Shown here one piece after another: positions 55,476-64,000 of a DNA stretch of 64,000 bases (the first letter of the stretch is position 1; each line of letters starts with the position of its first letter). The DNA comes from Paramacrobiotus metropolitanus (Eukaryota; Tardigrada; Eutardigrada; Parachela; Macrobiotidae), in contig NW_026570305.1 in assembly GCF_019649055.1 (NCBI RefSeq), positions 1 to 64,000 on the forward strand, given 5' to 3'. The notes beneath the pieces were generated by a model that was not told the DNA's origin, did no database searches, and saw only the letters and a program-made list of their open reading frames with translations. Made by a program: the position numbers and the translations under genes.

Positions 55476-58400
55476 TTGCCCATTTACTTACTGCGAGGTG
55501 TCGTATGTTGTAATGTTAAAGTAAATGCTAATATAGTAGCAGAGGCTGTTATTGATACCGGTAGCAGCATTTCAGTAGTTAGCGGCGAATTTGTTAGCAA
55601 AAATGAGATAGATACTGTTGACAGCGAGGGCCCTGCGCTGAAAATGGTAAACGGAGCCGTGTTATCGGCTACAAAAAAGTGTGAGTTGGTAATCAATATG
55701 TTAGGATGTGAATTTGTTGGTCGATGTGTGGTATTGGATAGCTTTCCGCATGACCTTTTACTGGGTGTTGACTTTTTGTCAACAACGCCTTTTTGGGTGT
55801 GCTTCGATCGGGCAATTATCGTCAACGCAGAAGACCCAACTAATATTATTTCACAAGATTTAAATAAAAATTTTTTAAGTGACCTTAATGGTTTAGTAAC
55901 CACGATTGGACCTTCAAAGGACGATGTGGTAAGAAACTGGTGGATGGGGACGCCTGTCAACCAGATAATATCTAGTGCCACCAGTTCTCAAGACAGATTT
56001 ATCATGGGGACGCCTGTGATTGATCTTTGTCAGGAGGTACCGGGAAAAGCCAGCAAAGTCAAAGAAATCCAAATGGTTGAAGTAACTGACAATAAAGTTA
56101 CTGAAGGGAATAAAAGAACGGAATCAAAGGAATTAATAAAATTTGATGAAAACCTGAACGAAGAGGAAGATAAACCCGAGATGTATTGGCCGGTCGATAA
56201 CGGTGACGAGCCCAAATCAGATGCCAGGGTATGGCAGGTGGTTAATATTAATAATGAATTGACCGAGAAGCAACAACAGCGAATTAAGTCGATTCTTAAT
56301 AAATATCGCTCTGTTCTTCCAATTGGGGAAGACACTTTGGGCTGCTGCAAGCTTAATATATTTCATGAAATTGACACAGGAAATAGTCTACCAGTAACAT
56401 CTCCTGTAAGGGGGTATTCTAATTGGGAACTAGCCGAAATTACCAAACAGGTAAAAGAAATGTTGAAGTTGGATGTAGTGGAGCCATCTAATTCAGAGTG
56501 GAGCTCCAACATAGTACTGGTTAAGAAAAAACCAGTACCGGGCCAGCCACTGAGTTGGCGGATGGCAATTAATTATAAACCGTTAAATTCAATAACGAAA
56601 CCATGCAAGTATCCAGTTCCAAATGCCCAGTCTTTATTTGACAAATTGTTAGGGGCTAAAGTTTTTTCTGGACTTGACTTATGCAGTGGTTATTGGAACA
56701 TTCTGGTAAAACAAGAAGACAGACCAAAAACCGCTTTCCGGGTTCCTGGACCGGAAGGCGGGGTATTCCAGTTCAAACGAATGCCTTTTGGTCTACAAGG
56801 GGCTCCCGGCACCTTTGCACGCGTCGTTGACGCCATGTTTGCGGATATAGCGGGAAGTTTTGTCTTACCCTATTTTGATGACTTTACGATATATGATAGA
56901 CAACTGGAAAATCATTTTGAGCATTTGGAGGAAGTAATAAAGCGCGTTGCGGTGGCAGGAATGAAACTGAAGATAGAAAAATGCTCATTTGGATATTTTA
57001 GGTTAAATTTTCTAGGTCATGAAATCTCCGGCGACGGTATAAAGCCAAACACGGACAGGGTAAAAGCTATTAAGGAGTTGCAGGTTCCTAATACTGTTCG
57101 AAAACTCAAAAGCTTTCTAGGTCTAACCGGTTATTACCGTAGATTTATACAGGATTATGCCACTATTGCCGACCCGTTAACGCGGCTCTTATGTAAAGAC
57201 GAAAAATTTGTTATTGGTGAAAGCGCGTTAGCGGCTTTTGAGGCTCTTAAAAATCGATTAGTGCAAGCACCAATATTAGCCTTTTTCAACCCTACGTTGC
57301 CTCTAGAGCTGCATACGGACGCAAGTTGCGTGGGATTGGGTGCGGTACTAATGCAGCTACAAGAAGGTACCCTTAAAGTAATTGCTTATGGTAGCAGAAC
57401 TCTCAGCAAGTGTGAAAGGAATTATGCCGCCACGCATTTAGAGCTGCTAGCGATCGTATATGCTATTGAAAAGTTTCATACTTACTTAGCAGGCGGTCTC
57501 CCGTTTACAGTGATAACGGACTGCTCAGCAATCGGTTACTTAATTAAAGCAAAAGATTTAAACGGAAGGTTAGCCAGATGGCTACTCAGACTAGCACCAT
57601 ATCAGTTCGAAGTTAAATACCGTAAGGGAAAAGAAAATGTAGTAGCAGATTGTCTGTCAAGACATCCTGTAGATGCTTTTTTTCTTCGAGAGGAATATGA
57701 CATAAAAGCACTGCAACAAAAAGACATGTACTGTAAAAAACTGATCGATATTCTACAGGGTGATCCCACGTCATTAGTGTATCGGGAAAAGATTTTGCAT
57801 TACGTACTTAAAAACGGAGTCTTACACCGGCGTGTTATAAGAGAAAGCACTCAAGTGTTGTTGTTAGTTGCTCCTCTAAGCATTCAACGTGATATTCTTC
57901 GTCAAGCTCATGACAGTATTATTGGGGGAGGCCACTTGGGTATTAGTAGAACATACGACAAAATAAAAAATAAGTTTTATTGGCCGGGTTGCCTAGAACA
58001 AGTAGCTAGGTATGTAGCTTCTTGTCCGGGCTGCCAGGCAATAAAAGACCCAACAGGCAAGTTGAAAGGGTATCTTCAGCCCATGGATATTGCAGGGCCT
58101 TTCCAGCGGGTCCACATTGACCTCGCAGGGCCGTTTCCCATAACGAAACGTAGAAACGTGTATTTAGTGTTAGCCGTAGAACAGGTCACAAAGTTTGTCA
58201 TGCTGAGGGCTATACCAGCTGCGACAGCGGCTCATGTTGCTCATTTTGTCGTCGAGAAAATATTGTTAGTACACGGTGCTGTGCGGAAGTGGTAACTGAC
58301 AGAGGTACCTGTTTTACAGGATCCCTCACTCAAGAAATTTTAAGTTATTTGGTATAAACCATATGCTATGCACGACCGCTCACCATCAGAGCAATGGCTT

Positions 58401-59145
58401 AGCAGAGAGAGCTGTCAAAACTTTCAAACAAATTCTGTCTCATTATGTTAGTGACAATCAAAAAAACTGGGACCGTTTGGTGGCACCTATAGAATTTATC
58501 ATGAACACGTCTAGAAATGAAACTTCAAAATATACGCCGTTTGAGCTCGTTTATGGGCGATCACCTCAGTCACCGTTGGACATAGCGTTAAACTATAATT
58601 CAGTAGAAGATCTAGAAAACTTGAAAGACTACATAGATCTGAAACAGGACTGGATAGTAAAAGCCCGGGAGATTGCTCAAATCAGGTCGAATGACTTATA
58701 TGAACATGAAGTTATGCGCTTTAACAGTAAACGATCAGATCAGTCTTTGGACATAGGTGATTTAGTATTAATAAATAAGCGTGTACCGGTAAAAGGCGTG
58801 GCACACAAACTTATTGCTAAATGGAAAGGTCCGTTTAAAATTGTAAATAAAATTTCCGATGTGAATTATGAATTACAACAACTTGGTAACAAAAAGAAAA
58901 CATTTATAGCTCACATTGAAAAGCTAAAACTATTTCACTCCCGGGATGAAAATGAGAAAAGTGATCCGGAGTTATTAGAGCCAGTTGTCAATACTGAAGA
59001 GAACGATTCAGCAGTGCGTGGTTTATTTGATGAGGCAGAAATACCAGCTCAAAAGAATGCTACACTACTAAAAAATCAACCTGAGGCTGAGTTATCTAGA
59101 CCGCGAAGGAATGTAAAAAGAGTGGAGAAATACGGCTTTCCATGA
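55476..59145 (+). CDS. pol polyprotein: protease, reverse transcriptase, RNase H, integrase (frame breaks in integrase)
   Basis: Open for 939 codons to 58,295. The frame start is a TTG, so it is probably expressed by frameshift from gag. Retropepsin-like protease with VIDTGSSISVV (Asp near residue 27). RT with SGLDLCSGYWNI (motif A), RMPFGLQGAPGTF (B) and YFDDFTIY near residue 466 (C, in place of the usual YIDD). RNase H with HTDASCVGLGAVL (about 615), HLELLAIVYAIEKF and ITDCSAIGYL. Integrase zinc site HLGISRTYDK...SCPGC (about 820-850) and first Asp in HIDLAGPFP. The core then changes frame twice, near 58,285 and 58,353, and resumes to 59,145 with QSNGLAERAVKTFKQIL (Glu) and a C-terminal domain. 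Both breaks fit single-base losses. Confidence 0.95.
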
Positions 59146-60880
59146 GCAGTGTGCTAAAACCGTATGGTGTCCAATCTGCAAGGTACACTGTCCGTACTTA
59201 CCATTATACAAAGCTTATTCAGTCCAGTATATAAATACAGCGCTGAAACTAGTCCCATATACAATACCTAGAATAAAACGTTGTTGTTCGATTGAGAATT
59301 CTTGATCGCCTCAGTATAGGAACTAGTTAATCTATCGACGCATGACATTGTCCAATAAACTAAGTACTAGCAAATTAAATGAAAGACTGTAAGCAGGTGT
59401 TGGTGTATAAGTACGCCATGTAATACCTATCTGCGACTGCATAACATGTACAGTACATAGTTATCTGTTTACTCAATTCAAGTTTACTGAGTTTATGTTA
59501 TATGTTACTGTACTTGAATTCACAATGCCAAGCGTGAGTAAGATACCCGTATCAAACGTATTATAAAGCCGGCTGATTAAAAGTATGAACCAGAAGGTAC
59601 ATTACATCGTTGATACGAAGGCAAGTACTTACCAATATACATAAGATGAATTTCGAAATGTTACGGTATAAACACCATTATGCAAACGGTAAATAACATT
59701 CCGAACAGTCAATCGAGTACAAACCGAATGAGAGCTTTTCTTCGTGGAGTGTTTCGACACAATAAAGGAGCCGTCCTTGGTGTCGTAATATGCTTGGACC
59801 GTTAACAGAGAATATATACTAGATTTTGAAGTATTTATCACTGACAGTTATGTGCCTAGTGTTGACGTGACAAACGTGTCGGCGTCGTGTTTTGTCCGAG
59901 TTCAGGTTATCTTATCCCTGTGCACAAAAGTGCTAGAAGTGTAGAGCAAAGCTGTACTAACTTCTGTACCAGGTATAAGAGTCCGCAAAACTCGTTGTCA
60001 ACACTAGTAACTGCCCAGGAAAACGACTGCCAGTATGAAAAGCCAGAAGCTAATGGCGCCGGGGCGCAGCTTGACTGGCAATTTCTATACTCGGGATGGC
60101 AGGAACACCGTCGCGCGGTGCCCAGTAAACTCGCTACCCCTTCGCAAGAGTCCATGACAGACGGGCTGCAAGTGGGGGATGCCCGAAACCCTGATAGTCA
60201 ATGACGTATCTTCATGCCGACATCGTCAAAAACCAGGGTTCGGTTTTGAGTCTACAGACACGAATTCCTTGCAGAAAGCAAAAATAAAAATGAAACTGCT
60301 GGCGAAGTCGTGCTGCGGTACATGGAGTGGTTGACTAAAAGGCGAAGTTTATCGGCGGCTAATACAGAAATACTGTAGTGTATGGCACCGTGCCTGTAGG
60401 GCTGTGATTGTTATACCGTGGGGCATGCTGTGGAAGTCAGCCGGAACGACAGTGCTATACTTTCCAGCCAACCAGCATGCGCAGCGCGGTGGAAGCAGCC
60501 GACCGTTGCCGCGCAGCTGCTGCGCTCTTCGACAATACCCCATGGCGGGCATCGTATGCGATTGCACGTTTGAATTTGCCAAACTTCATAGCCGGTAGTG
60601 ACTGGTTCCATACAGCCAGTAGAAATATAATATTTCGGTGAGGACATGTCAGACCGGTAGTTTTTGGCAGTGATAAAACAACTTCGTGTATTTGTAGAAA
60701 CAAAATTATTCAGTAACACAGTACAAAGCGTAAAAAAAAAAAAAAATTGCATGCTGCTGTCATTTATTTTGGTGACGGACTTATAATCGTTTGTAGTAGT
60801 TTTTTCTTCCGGTGACGGGCTATCTATATATATGCAGCATGATGCAGGATCAGTAACATTGATAACAAATATTGTAGAAC
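59146..60880. other. 1.7-kb spacer between pol and env-like ORFs
   Basis: No recognisable domain. Around 59,228 there is TATAAATAC and around 59,272 AATAAA, so a promoter, splice acceptor region or polyadenylation site may lie here. It does not match the LTR start. ORFs on both strands are short and unlike any family I know. A run of 15 A lies at 60,733. Confidence 0.4.
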
Positions 60881-61255
60881 ATGGATGCTGACAGTCAAGC
60901 TTCTTCGGAGGCGCTCGCACCGGCCGGAGCTCATCAAACCGTTCGTATTCATTTCAACCAAGTGAGAGAAGTGAACAGGACAAGTGAGGACACGATAGAA
61001 ATAACCGTCGTGCACGAGATCAATAATCACGATCAGTTAATTCAAGTAATTCGGAATATTTTGAATTATTCTGATTTTAAAAATAATCTTTTTAAAAATC
61101 AGATGGAAGCTGTTCTAGAATCAGATGAGTTGGCAATGCTAATAATTTCGGCGATATCTCAAGCAGTTTTTTACAGAAGACAGTCAGAAGACGTTGGAAG
61201 GTTTGCTAGCTATTTATGCACTTCAGAAAACTGTACGAGAGCCGGGTGTCTCTGA
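60881..61255 (+). CDS. Short ORF upstream of env-like gene, ends in Cys-rich sequence
   Basis: 124 residues from ATG 60881 (MDADSQASSEALAPAGAHQT). A beta-rich charged segment (TVRIHFNQVREVNRTSEDTI) is followed by a helical stretch (VLESDELAMLIISAISQAVF), ending YLCTSENCTRAGCL. Directly after, another frame reads AAPACPCGVFQEAYD (about 61,287-61,331), and a third frame is the env-like ORF, which has its own CPCG. All three may be one Cys-rich N-terminal region split by small indels, or an independently translated protein. No family recognised. Confidence 0.5.
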   Translation: MDADSQASSEALAPAGAHQTVRIHFNQVREVNRTSEDTIEITVVHEINNHDQLIQVIRNILNYSDFKNNLFKNQMEAVLESDELAMLIISAISQAVFYRRQSEDVGRFASYLCTSENCTRAGCL

Positions 61256-61326
61256 TGTAGCGGAACGACTTCGTGTACAGGCATTAGCTGCCCCTGCTTG
61301 CCCGTGCGGCGTTTTCCAGGAGGCGT

Positions 61327-63837
61327 ATGATATCACCTCATGGGAATGTAATAACTTTGCGGTTCGGTCCTCCTTTAAAGTGCAATGCACGTAGTGAAAA
61401 CCAGGAATGTACATCTGAGGCTTCGCAGGTAGCTATGTATACCAGAATTCCGAATTATGTGGGAGAATTGAAGTATAAGCAGTACTTCTGCCCAGAGCAT
61501 GTGTGTGCGCTTCATTATCATACAACATGTCCTTGCGGGATAATGCAGATGAACGCATGGGTGACAGAGGACGATGTCACCTATTGTGATAAGTTGTATC
61601 ACGCGTATCATAAGCGTTGCTTTAATAGCTGTCCGCATTACCCATGTAATAATCGTGGGAAAGAAGCATTTATTCTAAAATGTACAGTTGTCCGTGCTGA
61701 TTTGGCGAACATCGAAGAGTTGCGGCGACAGAACTTTTACACCTCGCATTATTTTCGCTGCCCAGAGTGTCGGAAAATATCTCTGTACTGTACAGATGAA
61801 AAGCATCATATTGCAGCTAAACAGGCCTGCAGTTGTCTGAATGATCGGGAAGGGAAGTTTGTTGAATTACCGGTGCAGGAACAACGCGCTATTGCACGGT
61901 TGGCGGTTTTGGTTTCGCATACTTCCGTTTGCGCATGTCAGACCGGTTGTAAATGGTCTGAGGAAAAGTCAGGAGGGGTCGTACCTACAGCGCCGCCTTT
62001 TCTAGAGTCATCTTCAGAGTCCTCTTCGGAAGATGAGTTGCCGCCTAAACCAGCTCCTGCTGGTAAAGGAAAGAGGTTGGCGGCTATGTTTACTTTAGGC
62101 CTTCTAATGGCTATGTTGCCTCCGGATTGTCAAGCAGTTTTGATGACGGCATGTGACTGCCGCAATCCAGAATACAAAGGCACAGTTCAGCTAAATAATT
62201 TTCACAGTTGTGGGATTCCAAAACCCAGGTTAAACGCGTCCTTAGTCCATTATAGACTTATAGAGTACAAACCAGAGGCGGAACTAATTCATGGGTATGC
62301 ATGTCGGATGACCCTGAAGGTGGTAACTGTTTCGTCTTTCTGGACGGGCGGCACTGACACAGTAGGTAAAGAGGTCCAACTCAAGGTTAGTGCAGGCGAC
62401 TGCTGGAATATGGTTTTTACAAATCGCTGTAAAGGCCAGTCGATGACGATAGAAAATGAAGTGCATAAATTTTGCATAACGCCGGTGGCGCAGTCAAGTT
62501 ATCTTCGAACTATTCAAACGGAAGTAACGTGTTGCTTCTATGAAAAAATGACTTTCGAGCAGCATTACAATGACTTGTCCATAATGAGTCCCACCGGTAA
62601 ATTGGCAAGTCATAGATTGCAAGGTTTCGCAGTGCAGCACGGCACAACATTTGTTTGGCCGAAAACGTCAGATCATGGCAGTAGCTACTGCAATTTGCAA
62701 ACCGTGTATCAAGGGGTTGGGAAGCTGCATACTGACAGTCATAATGCAAGTTACTTGCATGACGCAAGAGGACAAATGGATTTCAAGCTGCTTCCCGAAT
62801 TAATTAAATGTCAAGAAACAGTTTTCCCAGTTGAGTCTGAGCCGCATGTGTACATTCAAGTTGCGTCTAAACCTTTTACTAGCAAAAGTAATGATTCATT
62901 GCCATCAATTGCCGCATATCTAGCAGCACACTTTAATTTTTATGAAGACCAAACTGTGAAACATTTAAATCATGTACAAGATGAGATCAAGGAGATTGAC
63001 TGTGTGGTAGATATGATGAGAATGCAGTTTGTAATGTTACTTTCGAAATTCAGCTCAGTGTTAGCCGCAAAATTTTTAAATTATCCGCCGTGCTACTCTT
63101 TGCGCTCTTACGGCCCTACTGGTATCCTGGCAAAGTGTAAAGAAGTGAGAGCTAACTTTTCGGCTACTCGTAACCCGCATTGTGGTCATCAGCCAGTGTG
63201 GAAAAATTTCACTTTAAGCCAGGATGGTGTAACTTTAACAAAACGTGGGGTTTGCGTGTTCCGCGACTCTTTTGTAAATTTTGGTGGAATCATTCATACA
63301 TACCGTAATGGCAGGTGGCAGCGAGTGGAGCCAACTCGCCAGTCTCAGTTTCTCCATGTTCGGTCAAAATTTATGGCAGTTCAGGATAACAGCAATAGCA
63401 TTTTTTCTCACGGTCTTAGAGCCGATCCCATGGAGTTAGTTCAGCTTATGGGTGAACTTAATGGGCTTGTTATCGAATCCGGAAGTGAGTCGGTTGCTAA
63501 CTATTTTGGGAACGCTTTTAACACGACGGAGGTCAAGGAACGTCACTCGATATTATCTAGAGTGCAGGCAACGTTGAGCGCGTTTGTCAGCTGTAGTCTG
63601 ATAGCTGGGTTGGCATTCTTCTTGTTTAAGTACACTCCGTTTTTTCAGTGCACCGCCAGAGCAATTTGTTTACTGGTGAGACTTTGTTGTCGTTGTTGTG
63701 CACGTATCATGTGCAAAAAGCGGAAGTCACCAGAGTGTGACCACGTTGAGGTGGTCATGGAGGATCAGAAGGGTGATAGCACCCAGGGTATGAGTCACGG
63801 TGCACTAAATGAAGTGCGGCGTGCGACTTCGCTCTGA
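61327..63837 (+). CDS. Envelope-like membrane glycoprotein with Cys/His-rich N-terminal domain
   Basis: 836 residues. Residues 1-215: Cys/His-rich (EHVCALHYHTTCPCG, RCFNSCPHYPCN, YFRCPECRKISLYC), suggesting zinc-binding treble-clef or RING/LIM-like modules. About 220-250: a Ser/Glu-rich then Pro/Lys linker. About 251-270: hydrophobic RLAAMFTLGLLMAMLP, an internal signal or anchor. About 275-740: ectodomain with many cysteines and several N-glycosylation sequons (NASL, NFSA, NFTL, NTTE). About 752-772: membrane segment (VSCSLIAGLAFFLFKY), then a Cys-cluster tail and a short acidic end. This is the position and architecture of a retroelement env. No furin-type site is evident. It may derive from a captured viral fusion glycoprotein; I cannot assign class II or III by eye. 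Confidence 0.75.
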   Translation: MISPHGNVITLRFGPPLKCNARSENQECTSEASQVAMYTRIPNYVGELKYKQYFCPEHVCALHYHTTCPCGIMQMNAWVTEDDVTYCDKLYHAYHKRCFNSCPHYPCNNRGKEAFILKCTVVRADLANIEELRRQNFYTSHYFRCPECRKISLYCTDEKHHIAAKQACSCLNDREGKFVELPVQEQRAIARLAVLVSHTSVCACQTGCKWSEEKSGGVVPTAPPFLESSSESSSEDELPPKPAPAGKGKRLAAMFTLGLLMAMLPPDCQAVLMTACDCRNPEYKGTVQLNNFHSCGIPKPRLNASLVHYRLIEYKPEAELIHGYACRMTLKVVTVSSFWTGGTDTVGKEVQLKVSAGDCWNMVFTNRCKGQSMTIENEVHKFCITPVAQSSYLRTIQTEVTCCFYEKMTFEQHYNDLSIMSPTGKLASHRLQGFAVQHGTTFVWPKTSDHGSSYCNLQTVYQGVGKLHTDSHNASYLHDARGQMDFKLLPELIKCQETVFPVESEPHVYIQVASKPFTSKSNDSLPSIAAYLAAHFNFYEDQTVKHLNHVQDEIKEIDCVVDMMRMQFVMLLSKFSSVLAAKFLNYPPCYSLRSYGPTGILAKCKEVRANFSATRNPHCGHQPVWKNFTLSQDGVTLTKRGVCVFRDSFVNFGGIIHTYRNGRWQRVEPTRQSQFLHVRSKFMAVQDNSNSIFSHGLRADPMELVQLMGELNGLVIESGSESVANYFGNAFNTTEVKERHSILSRVQATLSAFVSCSLIAGLAFFLFKYTPFFQCTARAICLLVRLCCRCCARIMCKKRKSPECDHVEVVMEDQKGDSTQGMSHGALNEVRRATSL

Positions 63838-64000
63838 GGGATAGCTCAATGGAAATGAATATGTAAATATGTACAAAGCTATATATTTTATAGGTACGTC
63901 CAAGGTTGTACTTTGTATGAACAAAATTATATCAAACTTATTAAACCACTAAATCTTAAAAAAAAACTACTACTTATAATATTTAGCTGCCATATGAAAT
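63838..64000. other. Sequence after env-like ORF to window edge
   Basis: AT-rich, with an A run at about 63,958-63,966 that could precede a polypurine tract. The LTR start sequence is not seen, so the 3' LTR is not reached. Confidence 0.4.

Larger units (their letters stand above)
52424..64000 (+). mobile_element. Ty3/gypsy LTR retroelement with env-like gene, copy B (3' LTR outside window)
   Basis: It begins TGTCACGAGTATGAC at 52,424, where identity with the inverted copy at 1-3387 starts, so this is the 5' LTR boundary. In order: LTR/leader, gag (53,986), pol (55,476), a 1.7-kb spacer, a short ORF (60,881) and an env-like ORF (61,327-63,837). The LTR's first bases do not recur before the right edge, neither between pol and env nor after env. 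The 3' LTR must therefore lie beyond 64,000 (element over 11.5 kb), or the right part has been lost. Frame breaks in gag and pol make the copy, as assembled, non-autonomous. The near identity of the two copies implies recent activity or recent duplication. Confidence 0.85.

Noticed and set aside
55484-56350. Minus-strand ORFs across pol
   Set aside because: Shadows opposite the pol reading frame, with no domain signal.
59196-59300. TATAAATAC plus AATAAA considered as an LTR
   Set aside because: It does not match the 5' LTR start shared by the two copies, and no TG...CA bounded repeat partner exists in the window.
1-64000. tRNA, rRNA or other structured RNA genes
   Set aside because: No cloverleaf or rRNA-like sequence was recognised by eye. 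A covariance-model search (for example tRNAscan or Rfam) would be needed to exclude them.

Overview
This is a stretch of eukaryotic, metazoan nuclear DNA. Host genes are interrupted by short GT-AG introns, the coding repertoire is animal (YPEL5, NAD-isocitrate dehydrogenase alpha, PPT2, CNPPD1, alpha-1,3-fucosyltransferase, peptide-type GPCRs), and retroelements are abundant. The compact introns suggest a small-genome invertebrate. A tardigrade or other ecdysozoan is possible, but nothing in the sequence proves it.

Layout. 1-3387: the 5' part (LTR, leader, gag, start of pol) of a Ty3/gypsy-type element in inverted orientation, running off the left edge. 4.0-20.3 kb: five conserved host genes, CNPPD1-like (+), YPEL5 (-), IDH3A (-, nine intact coding exons), a fucosyltransferase (+, divergent from IDH3A) and PPT2 (-), with a Ulp1-fragment-bearing transposon-like insert inside PPT2. 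20.6-23.1 kb: a small secreted Gln-rich protein and a small charged protein with an AT-hook-like motif. 24-31.2 kb: retroelement debris (5'-truncated non-LTR element, a CCCH/CCHC gag-like ORF, direct repeats, a 525-bp TTA/TTG microsatellite, two RT-tail fragments). 31.2-44.7 kb: three paralogous class-A GPCR genes on the minus strand. Relatives of the small AT-hook-like gene follow the first two; the first GPCR carries a foldback transposon in an intron. 47-50.5 kb: two tandem divergent protein-kinase-like genes. 50.9-51.6 kb: a papain/C39-like ORF. 52,424 to the right edge: a second, plus-strand copy of the gypsy element, with gag, pol and an unusual envelope-like membrane protein preceded by a Cys-rich region.

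The most interesting part is the right-hand element: an unusually long gypsy-type element whose third gene encodes an 836-residue protein with a Cys/His-rich N-terminal domain, an internal signal-like segment, a Cys-rich ectodomain and a C-terminal anchor. The second is the GPCR plus small-gene repeat unit, an apparently uncharacterised local gene family with conserved upstream DNA blocks.

Caution on quality. Single-base gains and losses in homopolymer runs recur in host genes and in both gypsy copies, often exactly where the reading frame changes. Many apparent frameshifts may therefore be assembly errors rather than pseudogene decay; IDH3A and YPEL5 read through cleanly. Exon limits were worked out by hand from splice consensus, codon phase and recalled family conservation, without any alignment.
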